Shown here piece after piece: positions 8,935 to 18,188 of a stretch of 64,000 bases of DNA (its first letter is position 1; each line of letters opens with the position of its first letter). Made by a program: the position numbers and the translations under genes. A model generated the notes under the pieces. The model did no database searches. It had not been told where the DNA came from and saw only the letters and a program-made list of their open reading frames with translations. This stretch comes from Tetrapisispora phaffii CBS 4417 (Eukaryota > Ascomycota > Saccharomycetes > Saccharomycetales > Saccharomycetaceae), in contig NC_016520.1 in the NCBI RefSeq assembly GCF_000236905.1, positions 682,001 through 746,000 of the forward strand. Reading direction: 5' to 3'.

Positions 8935-11820
8935 TCATTTTCCCTCCTTTTTATCTTTCTTGAATTGAATGATTTTTTGCCTTAGCTCTTCGTTAGGAAT
9001 AACATCTTCTAACTTCAAAGGGGTTCTATTAAATGGGTCAGTAGAATCACTTAATAGATGTACCTTGATTGTGCTTCTATCAATGTTTACTTTTGAGGTT
9101 GGTAATATCACAGGATCCTTCATAATTGTATACATCAAAGGATCCAAAAATTCATCTGGAATCTCACCGTACTCTTGATCTTCTTCTTCATCGGCTAGTC
9201 TTCTTTCTTCAGCATTGTTGGCAAAGGTTATCAACTTCATACAAAATTCTTCGTCCGCTAATCCAGTTTTTCTGCCTAAAATATGAACAGCTCTAGTAAA
9301 TAGATCTCTTTGGAAAGATCTGCCATCTTTTGCAACTGCATCAATAAAGCTATCTTCGTCTGATAAGTGAACAAAAACTGTACTCAATGTTTTCAAAAGA
9401 TTTTTTGGATCAAATGAATACTTTTGAGGATCTTTAACTTTTAATTCACCACATTTTGGGCCAACTAATGATGCTAAATTGTAATCTAACATACTAACCA
9501 ATCTACCAACAATTTCAGGACTTACAAATGCATTTGGAATATCCTTCGAGTATATTTCAAATAATGACATTGATTTTGCTGCCAATCCACAGGATGACTT
9601 AGCTTGCCTTTCAGCTGCTGCCAACTTCTTTTCTAATTCGGTATCTTCTTCTTCTCTTGAGCGTGGTAATCCTTTACTTCTATTATCGATCTCATTTTGA
9701 ATACTATGCACCTCAGTTAAATTAGTTAAACCTTCATCTAATAGGAATGTCAAATCATTTAACATTCTAGCAACAAATCTGACAAAAAAATCTGAATTAT
9801 TCTTAGACAAGAATATTAGCTGTTCCTTAAATGTTGGAAGTTTAGTATAAATTTCCTCCAGTATAATAGATATACTATATCTACTATTGAATTTATCGTA
9901 AAATTGAGAAGAAGAACCAGTTTTTTCGACAATAACATAGAAGTCCAATAGGGCATATAATAAATTTTTCGATATTAATTCATTATGTTCAAAAATATCC
10001 ATCATAAAACCTGGGGAGTTATCAGTTGCAGGCATTGATCCAGCACTCAGTAATTGAACTAATTTACCTTTTAAATGAGGATTGGATACAATCTCAGGGC
10101 AACGTAAAATCATTGTTGCAAATTCTAAAAATGAATGTATACGTGAATTTCTGAATAACGGTGACGAGTTATATTGTGCAATGTACAAGGAATAATTAAT
10201 TGGCCCTTCAATGACAAATTCAGGATAATATTTGAATGGTACTGGTGCACGTTCTCTGAGGTACTCTGCATTGTCTACATTCTCGATACCTACTTGATCT
10301 GGAATTAATGGTAAGTTAATCATTTCAAATGGAAATAGATGTTTTGGATCAATAACTCTAATAAAGAAAGTAGAAGCACCACAGATGAAATCAAATACTT
10401 CAGTTTGCAATTCTTTATGAGAAAAAAAACCTTTCAAAGACAATTTCAAGCTTTGAATTATGTTTAAGTTTTTTTCCATTTCCTTTAATTGAACATTGGC
10501 GAAATTTGCAAACATTGGTTGAGTTTCAATTAATTTCTTAATTCTTTCTATCTCTTGTTTCAGTCTTTTGATTTGTGGTGTTATTTTTTCATCATATAAT
10601 AAAGCTCCTCCAATCCCATAATGCAGGTATGTTAATGTTAAAAAAAAGCAATCTGAAATAAAGTTTGGCTTGCAGTTGGCATTTTCTTCGCCATTATTTT
10701 TTCTAGATTGATCGTAGAATTCATCAGCCTCTTTATAATCACTATTGACTCTAGTTTCATCTGTTAAATCAATAAACAAATTCAAATTGTTAAAATAGTT
10801 AACGTCAATTTTATCAATTTTGTTATAAGTTGTGTCCAGGAACGGTTGAGAAAACCTTACTAGTATTATGGTAATGTTTGACATAAAGCCATTGGAAGCT
10901 AAAGTAGCCGAATTTGCATGATCACCTCTACGTAAATGATTTTTATTTACAACAGCTCCGAAGTAACTTAATAAGTCATTTCTAGACTCAACAGAACCTC
11001 TTATTATCTTATCAATAATATGAAATAATCTTTCTATTACAACTTTATGTTCAGCTTGTAAAGAAGAATGTAACATATTAACTTGCTGCTGACTTTTTTC
11101 CAATAATAAGTCGTCACCATAATTTCTTAATGCCACATCGATGCTTAATGGTGACAAAGATAGTATTGGGCCCAATAAAGTCTGGCTTTCAAATTGGTTA
11201 GCCTTTAATGCATAACAATTACTAACAAAGTTATCAATTTTTGTAAAAACAGCAGCAATTTGTTTAAATGATACAAATAATTCAAATATACTCAAAATGG
11301 CATCGTACATTTTATTGTCGTTCAAATTAAACTTGATAATGTCTTTTCTGACAAAAGCATGTAATTCAGTGAAAAAATAATTAATTAATTCAAATTCTGA
11401 GGATTCGATAATAGATCTCTTACATATCTGTGAAAGGAAATCAGAATAATTTGTATAATTTGCAATTAAATCTTTCAAATAGGATTTTAAATTACCATTC
11501 ATGGTAAAGCCCTCGATCTGTAAAATAACAAGACCATATCCGATGACTAGACGATCGATCTCCTGCAACGCCACTTCATTTGAAGGATTGTTCCTATTTA
11601 TCCTCTTAAATTGTTGGCATCGTTGAAAACAGTTATTTAAATATTGCAAGGGATTGTTTATGTATTCATTCTCGGTTAATTGATATAATAAGATGGCATC
11701 TATCTCTTCCACTGAAAATGTCCCATTTTCACTAGCATCGTTATCTAACTTTATCACTGAATAGTTGCTGTTTTCAATTGGTAATTTCGAAACCAATAGG
11801 ATGTCTTCAATGATGGACAT
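8935..11820 (-). CDS. UFD2: Ufd2, U-box ubiquitin chain-assembly factor (E4)
   Basis: 961 aa, the same length as S. cerevisiae Ufd2. Most of the protein is the alpha-helical Ufd2 core; the C-terminal U-box covers about residues 886-955 (EIPDEFLDPLMYTIMKDPVI, then the conserved DPFNRTPL loop that contacts the E2). Ufd2 elongates ubiquitin chains on substrates that already carry a few ubiquitins and works together with the Cdc48 segregase, which is also encoded in this window (36294-38774). It is divergently arranged with RBS1, as in S. cerevisiae (YDL190C/YDL189W). No truncation or frameshift seen. Confidence 0.97.
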   Translation of the reverse strand: MSIIEDILLVSKLPIENSNYSVIKLDNDASENGTFSVEEIDAILLYQLTENEYINNPLQYLNNCFQRCQQFKRINRNNPSNEVALQEIDRLVIGYGLVILQIEGFTMNGNLKSYLKDLIANYTNYSDFLSQICKRSIIESSEFELINYFFTELHAFVRKDIIKFNLNDNKMYDAILSIFELFVSFKQIAAVFTKIDNFVSNCYALKANQFESQTLLGPILSLSPLSIDVALRNYGDDLLLEKSQQQVNMLHSSLQAEHKVVIERLFHIIDKIIRGSVESRNDLLSYFGAVVNKNHLRRGDHANSATLASNGFMSNITIILVRFSQPFLDTTYNKIDKIDVNYFNNLNLFIDLTDETRVNSDYKEADEFYDQSRKNNGEENANCKPNFISDCFFLTLTYLHYGIGGALLYDEKITPQIKRLKQEIERIKKLIETQPMFANFANVQLKEMEKNLNIIQSLKLSLKGFFSHKELQTEVFDFICGASTFFIRVIDPKHLFPFEMINLPLIPDQVGIENVDNAEYLRERAPVPFKYYPEFVIEGPINYSLYIAQYNSSPLFRNSRIHSFLEFATMILRCPEIVSNPHLKGKLVQLLSAGSMPATDNSPGFMMDIFEHNELISKNLLYALLDFYVIVEKTGSSSQFYDKFNSRYSISIILEEIYTKLPTFKEQLIFLSKNNSDFFVRFVARMLNDLTFLLDEGLTNLTEVHSIQNEIDNRSKGLPRSREEEDTELEKKLAAAERQAKSSCGLAAKSMSLFEIYSKDIPNAFVSPEIVGRLVSMLDYNLASLVGPKCGELKVKDPQKYSFDPKNLLKTLSTVFVHLSDEDSFIDAVAKDGRSFQRDLFTRAVHILGRKTGLADEEFCMKLITFANNAEERRLADEEEDQEYGEIPDEFLDPLMYTIMKDPVILPTSKVNIDRSTIKVHLLSDSTDPFNRTPLKLEDVIPNEELRQKIIQFKKDKKEGK

Positions 11821-12615
11821 AGTTATTGTATTATTAAATAAAACCTTAGGTTCAAAAATAAAAATAAATCAATTAATAAGCTATAACTTAATTTAAGAGA
11901 TTATTGTTTATTGTCTATTGTCATTTAATACACAAGTAAATCCCAAACTTAGATAATTTTGTCACTTTTTAATAATAACTGATGCCAAGGTAAGACAAAT
12001 GTTATCAAGTTTTATCTATTTATCAATAACTTTATCATTATTAGAATTTTGAAAATACTAAAATATTAAAATATTAAAATTAATAACTACGTTATAGCTA
12101 AGTGAAATTAAAACCTTCGGATATACAAAAAATTAAGGATATCTCGTGTTTTATGACTGTTAATAGTGATTACAGTTTCAGTTGGTATATAAAAGTAAAA
12201 TATATAAACATGTAAATACTCTAACAGATCTCATTACCCTATATTTTGTAAAATATAATTTAACTTATAATCACATATCATCAATTGCACTGTGTCTCGA
12301 TAAGGAAACTAACGGTCTGATCTGAGAGGGAAGACACATATACAATTAGTTTCTGGTTGGTTTACATAATAATTTGACCTTATAAGCATTATCACAAAGT
12401 AACTTTTACTACTACTTGCTAAAATCCAATAAAAATATATTCATAAAAGCATTTGTTTTATAAAGTTCCACGGTAATTGAATGCTAAACAAAAATTATTA
12501 ATTGAAATAAACACTTTAATTATAATAAACCGATTCGAAACTAATTATATTGAGTATAATAGAGAAGGTTTGGTACTATATTTCACAATAAGTTAAATTA
12601 ATTATAACAGAGAGA
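11821..12615. promoter_or_regulatory. Divergent promoter region, UFD2/RBS1
   Basis: AT-rich, no gene. I looked for a Rpn4 (PACE) element, which would fit UFD2, and did not find one. Confidence 0.5.
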
Positions 12616-14124
12616 ATGACAAATACTATAACTGTTAATCAGTCATCGACGAATAGTTCAATCAGTGACAAGGATGGTGACCAAAATATTTCAAAAGTTT
12701 CATTAAGCACTGTTCTATCAATTGCCTTATTTCAGAAACCATATGATAGGCACTTTATTTTATATATGGAGAATTCAATATTAAATTTCCTTAATTCAAG
12801 GGCCCAATCTATGGAATTAGAGCCAATGAACTCATATTACAGATTACTTTCATACCAGGTTGCAGATTACCACAATTTAAAACATAATTTATTAAGTAAC
12901 AATAACTCGATAATTGTATATAAAAGTGATAAATTGGTATTGAACAATGTTAACCCATTATTGCAGCATCTAGAACCTTCGATGATTAAAATATTTGAGC
13001 TACCTGAGCAGAATAATAAGTATGTGACTGACGATACCATTATTCAGGAAATGAACGGAAGTAAAATTAAGGTAAATAACCTTAAAATTGTTGACGAAAA
13101 AAATACAGGTTCTAAGAAGTACAAGATTTTGAAAAAGGAGCATTCAGATTGTGATGCAAATATCGATAGCAACAGTAATGATGACAATGATCTATCAACT
13201 TCATTTGATAGTAATAATGAGAGAAAAAGAGTGATAGATGTTGAAAAAGAAAGATTGAAAAGAGAAGAATTCTATGAGGAACGTAAGAGGTCCATCTATG
13301 AGGATGACGATAATATGCACAATGATGAAGTTGAAGAAAATGAAGGAAAGAAAAAATCTTTCGAATCCCCAAAGTCTCCACCATATCATGAACCTTCTAA
13401 AAAAAATGAAAATAGCGACATTTTTCAGGACGACTTTCCTCATCCTAACGATTTTGAAACATCAAGGTATAATATAGATAGGCAGAAAGCTGAATATAAA
13501 TATTCAAAAAAAAGACAATATCAACCTCATAAAAATGGTTATAAAAATCATAGCAAATATTCAGCAAATCAAAATAATTTTAATGGATATGGTGATTACA
13601 TGAGCAACATTAATTTTGTTAATGAACATAATTTCAAAAAATTTCAATATAATCCGTACACAATGAATTCTAATATGCCTGAGATGCAATACAGCACGTA
13701 CCCTTTTATTCCACAAGTTAATCAACAGGCAGTTAAACTGGATAATTCACTTTCTTCTCCATATATGATGGCTTATAATCAACCACCATATGGTTCAATG
13801 GCTCCTAATGTTGTGAATAATATACCAATTCAAGATCCTGCATTGATGAGTTATGATGCATATAATCAACCTTATTACTATAACTACAATGCATATTACA
13901 ACCCAATGTTTCAGAATAATCAATCTGAAATTAAGGGACCTAACAAATATAAACACAGAAATTATAAAGAATCCAACGGTAAGCTAAATTATAAAGAAAA
14001 ATGTATGCATAAGAACGGTAATGAAGGTAATTGTAAATCTGAACCTACAGTTCATCTTGATGTAGATGAGACTAAATCAATTGAAAAGAATTTAGAAGGT
14101 CTTTCAATAAAGGATGAAGAATAA
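12616..14124 (+). CDS. RBS1: Rbs1-like R3H/SUZ-domain RNA-binding protein
   Basis: 502 aa. The N-terminal part, about residues 35-130, has the form of an R3H domain (FILYMENSILNFLNS, then YYRLLSYQVADYHNLKH), which binds single-stranded nucleic acid, followed near residues 165-175 by a short basic SUZ-like segment (KKYKILKKE). The rest is low-complexity: an acidic and charged middle, then an Asn/Tyr/Pro-rich region with repeated NPY and QPY/YNQP units. S. cerevisiae Rbs1 (457 aa) is linked to RNA polymerase III assembly and mRNA binding. The position between UFD2 and PPH21/22 equals YDL189W. The domain call and synteny agree; the role is inferred from the S. cerevisiae protein. Confidence 0.88.
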   Translation: MTNTITVNQSSTNSSISDKDGDQNISKVSLSTVLSIALFQKPYDRHFILYMENSILNFLNSRAQSMELEPMNSYYRLLSYQVADYHNLKHNLLSNNNSIIVYKSDKLVLNNVNPLLQHLEPSMIKIFELPEQNNKYVTDDTIIQEMNGSKIKVNNLKIVDEKNTGSKKYKILKKEHSDCDANIDSNSNDDNDLSTSFDSNNERKRVIDVEKERLKREEFYEERKRSIYEDDDNMHNDEVEENEGKKKSFESPKSPPYHEPSKKNENSDIFQDDFPHPNDFETSRYNIDRQKAEYKYSKKRQYQPHKNGYKNHSKYSANQNNFNGYGDYMSNINFVNEHNFKKFQYNPYTMNSNMPEMQYSTYPFIPQVNQQAVKLDNSLSSPYMMAYNQPPYGSMAPNVVNNIPIQDPALMSYDAYNQPYYYNYNAYYNPMFQNNQSEIKGPNKYKHRNYKESNGKLNYKEKCMHKNGNEGNCKSEPTVHLDVDETKSIEKNLEGLSIKDEE

Positions 14125-14384
14125 TCATTAAAGTCACTGATTTCTATATCTGATGACAGATCTTCAAAGTTCATAAAAACATACGGATATTTGAGAAATT
14201 TATGTTTTTTTATCAATGCATTTGTCTATGTAACTATATAGAAATGAACATTTACAGAATATATAGACTGACAATATAAAAGGGGTTTTTGGAATAGTTA
14301 GGTTGCTCTTTGTTGCTATTGGTAGTATTTTACTATATTGTTATTGTTGTAGAATATTAATTTGATCAAACGCTTAATCATTGA

Positions 14385-15413
14385 TTATAAGAAGTAATCT
14401 GGTGTTCTTTTATTTATAATTTTTTCATTTGGCCTTTCATTTGGGTCAAATTGTAAAAATTGATTATTATGGTTTTCATCAATTTCCATTATTGCAGCCT
14501 GATTCCCACATCTATAGCAATAATTAGGTGCACTAAAAATGGTGACAAGACTTTGGTGGTGTGTCCATGAATACCCCTCCATAATTAACTGATGTGCCCT
14601 TGATATTAATTCTAGACCATTATTGTGTCTAAACTCTTCGCTAATTTCTTGACCAAAAGTGAAACCAGCACCTCTTGGGCTAATACCCCAGCCGCTTCTA
14701 TCATCAGGATCGCTCCATAATAAGTCACACATTGGCCCTTCATGTGGTACCTCTTGTATTCTATTTAAAGTCCTAATCTGATCGAGAGTTTTGACCATTG
14801 GTGATAATCCGCCATGAAGACAAAATATATTATTATCAACTAAAGCTGTTATTGGAAGGAAATCAAATAAATTTGTAAACATTCTCCAAACACTGGCATT
14901 CCCATATTTTCTTAAGCATTCGTCATAAAAGCCATATACTTGAGTTATTTGTCTAGATTCATGATTGCCTCTCAATATGGTTATTCTTTTCGGATATCTG
15001 CATTTCATTGCAATTAAATATGAAGCTGTCTCTACACTATAGTATCCTCTGTCGACATAATCACCCATAAATAAATAATTATTATCTGGCAACGGTCCTC
15101 CAATTTGGAATAATTCCAATAAATCGTGGAATTGGCCATGAATATCTCCGCAAATGGTTACTGGCGCATCCACTGCTGCGACATTTTCTTCAAACTGTAA
15201 AATATATTTTGCCATTGAACATAATCGATCTACTTCATTCTCAGCTAACATTTCACATCTGCTTAATTTTTCAATCCAATTACCTAATTGATTTGTTGTC
15301 TCTAGTTTATCCTTCAGATTTGCATATACTGAACGTCCATTTACAGATGCAAGTGCAGCTGAAGGTAAATCAGTACCATTGTAGTTATTCATAATAGTAT
15401 TGTCATTTATCAT
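14385..15413 (-). CDS. PPH21/PPH22: Protein phosphatase 2A catalytic subunit (Pph21/Pph22)
   Basis: 342 aa from the first in-frame ATG; upstream in-frame codons contain no ATG. All metallophosphatase motifs are present: GDIHGQ (residues 89-94), GDYVDRG (117-123), RGNHE (148-152), plus the LWSDPDD and [11 protein letters not shown] segments. The C-terminus RTPDYFL is the PP2A-specific tail whose last Leu is carboxymethylated and which governs B-subunit binding. The N-terminal extension is shorter than in S. cerevisiae (369 and 377 aa). The place after RBS1 matches PPH22 (YDL188C), but PPH21/22 are ohnologs and the sequence does not separate them. An upstream ATG (15453) starts an overlapping uORF. 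Confidence 0.96.
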   Translation of the reverse strand: MINDNTIMNNYNGTDLPSAALASVNGRSVYANLKDKLETTNQLGNWIEKLSRCEMLAENEVDRLCSMAKYILQFEENVAAVDAPVTICGDIHGQFHDLLELFQIGGPLPDNNYLFMGDYVDRGYYSVETASYLIAMKCRYPKRITILRGNHESRQITQVYGFYDECLRKYGNASVWRMFTNLFDFLPITALVDNNIFCLHGGLSPMVKTLDQIRTLNRIQEVPHEGPMCDLLWSDPDDRSGWGISPRGAGFTFGQEISEEFRHNNGLELISRAHQLIMEGYSWTHHQSLVTIFSAPNYCYRCGNQAAIMEIDENHNNQFLQFDPNERPNEKIINKRTPDYFL

Positions 15414-16453
15414 GTGAATAAATGTTGATATCCACGTTGGAAACGACACTCATAGTATTAGAAACTTGGAACTTCTATTTAAGGATCTATAATTATTGTT
15501 GTTGTTATTGAAATTGCAGCCTAACAAGAATTAGAAATCTCTTTGTTATATAAAACGTTTATAACTACGTATGTTATTAGATTTTGAGAAATCTAACAAT
15601 TAATGATCCCTTTGATGGATCACGATAATCCTATCTATTATTTGTTTTAATAGATATTGAACAGAATAGAGATTAAAATCCTTTACTACCCAATTAATTT
15701 TGTTATGTTGATTGTATTGATGAAACAGACGTATGATTACTTTTCAGTGTCTATTAGTGTAAGTTAATATACATAAGATTTATTTTAACATAACTATATA
15801 TATAGTAAATTATTTTCCAAGAATATTTTATATTATTAATTTACAACTACCCTTTAAAAATGTTTTTTGTTCCATTTTTTTTTGATGCTGTGCCTATACA
15901 AATTTCAAGAATGTCGCTGTACAAGCAATGTGACAGAATTAAGAAAGTTGACAACTGATTTGTAAAATGAAATGTTCTTATGAATTAGATAAAGACATGA
16001 TGCTAGCCAGTTGTATGTTGTGTTTATTGAACGATATAGGTGAGAAGGCAGTTTGTTCTCCTACATGTTTGTCTTTCTTCGTATATACGCATATAAAGAT
16101 AGATTTGTAGAACTTTTTTGTTGATTATATTCAATACATCAAACCATTTGTATATGGTGTTTGTCGTGGACATATTTTATATTAGCTTATGTTTAGCACG
16201 TTATATAAAATTTGTATTGTACAGGGAAAAGTTTAATTTTGTGTCTTAAATCTTTTTTTCTTAAAATGAAGATGAACAAGATATTTATGTGTCAATTGTT
16301 GTCATCCGATTCAAATTATTCTATTCTGAGGATTGATTATATATGTATATTATCTTAATATAAAACTATCGTTTACTGAGATTTTGAGCAGTTTGTTCTA
16401 TTTGGGGAGTTGTGGTGAACATTTAAAGAAAAAGATCTTTGGTAACTTACATA
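15414..16453. promoter_or_regulatory. Divergent spacer between PP2A gene and 16454 gene
   Basis: No gene seen. On the minus strand a 16-codon uORF runs from ATG 15453 to TGA 15403 and overlaps the PP2A start codon. The rest is AT-rich with no recognised sites. Confidence 0.5.
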
Positions 16454-17332
16454 ATGACCAGTTGCGAGAATAATTCATATCCAATTATACAACATGTACA
16501 GGACAGTTTTCCAGAACAAAGCCTGCCAGCATCAAGACGATATTATAATGGAGATGCAGATATTCTATCGGTTAGGGATCTAATCAAGTATGATCAAGAT
16601 CGAAGATTATCACTGCCTGGAACTCTTAAGAATAAAGATCAAAAGAGAAAAATAAAGGAAGACTTACTTCGGAATAATAATGTCAATAAATCAAGCATGA
16701 GCGAAGAGAAGTTTAAATTGAGCATGGAACAAAAAATGATGAAATGGAAACCTACTGTGTCTAATAATTGTAGTATTAACGGTTCTGTTATGTACATTGA
16801 AGGTACACATCCTTATCAATTTGACACTCCTTTGGTAGAGTTAGAAACCTTGAACAGGAAATCGTTGAGTGAGAGCTCTAAAAACAATACAAAGATGCAA
16901 AAGGACAAAAAGAAGAGAGGGTTTAGTATCAGTGGGGCAACGGATATCACTGACACTACATTTACCAATACGACAATACTTGCGAATTCGAATTCTGAAA
17001 CAAGAACGAAAATGAACAATAACATATTTGAATCACATGAATATAGAACTAATCATATTAATGATTTAGAGACACCTTATGGATTGGTGTATAGTGAGAA
17101 TAAGAAGGATAAAAAAATAGATAAAAGCATAGATATGACAGAATTGAAAAATATATATCAAAATACATATGGAATTAAATTACCTGAAGATTATTTAGAG
17201 TCATTAAATTACTACCATCGTAATCAAAACAATATGCACACAAATACAAAACAAAATAACGTCAAGAAGAAAAAAGAAGAAAACAATTGGTTCACTTCAT
17301 GTTTTTCGAAAACGTTTCCTAATTGTTTGTGA
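16454..17332 (+). CDS. Uncharacterised protein, positional counterpart of YDL186W
   Basis: 292 aa from the first ATG (MTSCENNSYPII). I do not recognise a domain. Visible features: a moderately conserved-looking N-terminus (SLPASRRYYNGDADILSVRD), then charged and Asn/Lys-rich low complexity, a segment resembling a short helix (LKNIYQNTYGIKLPEDYLES, about residues 235-255) and a Cys-containing C-terminus (WFTSCFSKTFPNCL). It lies between PPH21/22 and VMA1 on the same strand as VMA1, which is the position of the uncharacterised YDL186W in S. cerevisiae (277 aa). Orthology is inferred from position and size only. Confidence 0.65.
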   Translation: MTSCENNSYPIIQHVQDSFPEQSLPASRRYYNGDADILSVRDLIKYDQDRRLSLPGTLKNKDQKRKIKEDLLRNNNVNKSSMSEEKFKLSMEQKMMKWKPTVSNNCSINGSVMYIEGTHPYQFDTPLVELETLNRKSLSESSKNNTKMQKDKKKRGFSISGATDITDTTFTNTTILANSNSETRTKMNNNIFESHEYRTNHINDLETPYGLVYSENKKDKKIDKSIDMTELKNIYQNTYGIKLPEDYLESLNYYHRNQNNMHTNTKQNNVKKKKEENNWFTSCFSKTFPNCL

Positions 17333-18188
17333 AAAAAACAAAAAAGGTGCAACAAGAACCAATTACTATATAATCAATTTTTTTTGTTCTTATTGTATAC
17401 ATGATGCATATATCTATGTACTTTTAATAGCAAAGAATCTTTAACTAAATAGAATATTCAGGATGACACAGATCATTTTATTTACTGTCATTCCCACTTG
17501 ATTTTAAAATTAATATTAATTGCATTGTAACGCGCGTATTATTTTTAGGAAACCTCATCAATTTAATGAACCTATATAAATAGATACTTTGACGGTAAGA
17601 ATAAATATTTCAATGCATAATAGTCACTAATCAGAAAAAAAAATTGTTTCTAAATATATGTCGACAATGTATTAATCAAAAAGGCCAAATTGTTTTACAA
17701 CTCGCTTTAGATAATGGTAAACCTGCCATCACAAATGACAGAAAGAAAAACGTTGGCAGGCCATGACACTTGTTCAATCGGTCAGTCAATCAACGGATCA
17801 GTCACATTGAGTTTTCTGAAAAAGAAGCTGTTCGTTCAAAATTATATTTATCACGTGAATCTGTTTTTTTCAGTTCGTCATTGATTATAGTTGCGGGTAA
17901 CAACATTTGGTTTTCTTTGAAGTTAAATTTCAATAATTAATGCAACCAAAGTTTATACAACTATAAGAGGATTAAAGGAATTATTAATTTAATAAAGTAT
18001 GATTAGAGCAAATATTTTAATATATGTTTATTTGTGTACAACTGTTTTAATATTGAATTGGTATCAATTGGATTGAATTGTTTAAAGCAGTTTATTAGTG
18101 GGTGTTTGTTTTCTCTTTTTTCTTGTAATTATAAGACTTTTTAACTACTGAAGATACAGTTGCCAAAAAAAGATTATAGAAGAAGAAA
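17333..18188. promoter_or_regulatory. VMA1 upstream region with a CACGTG box
   Basis: No gene. TCACGTGA at 17851-17858 contains CACGTG (17852-17857), a Cbf1/Pho4-type E-box, about 330 bp before the VMA1 ATG. A T-rich tract and a purine-rich leader precede the start. Confidence 0.45.
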
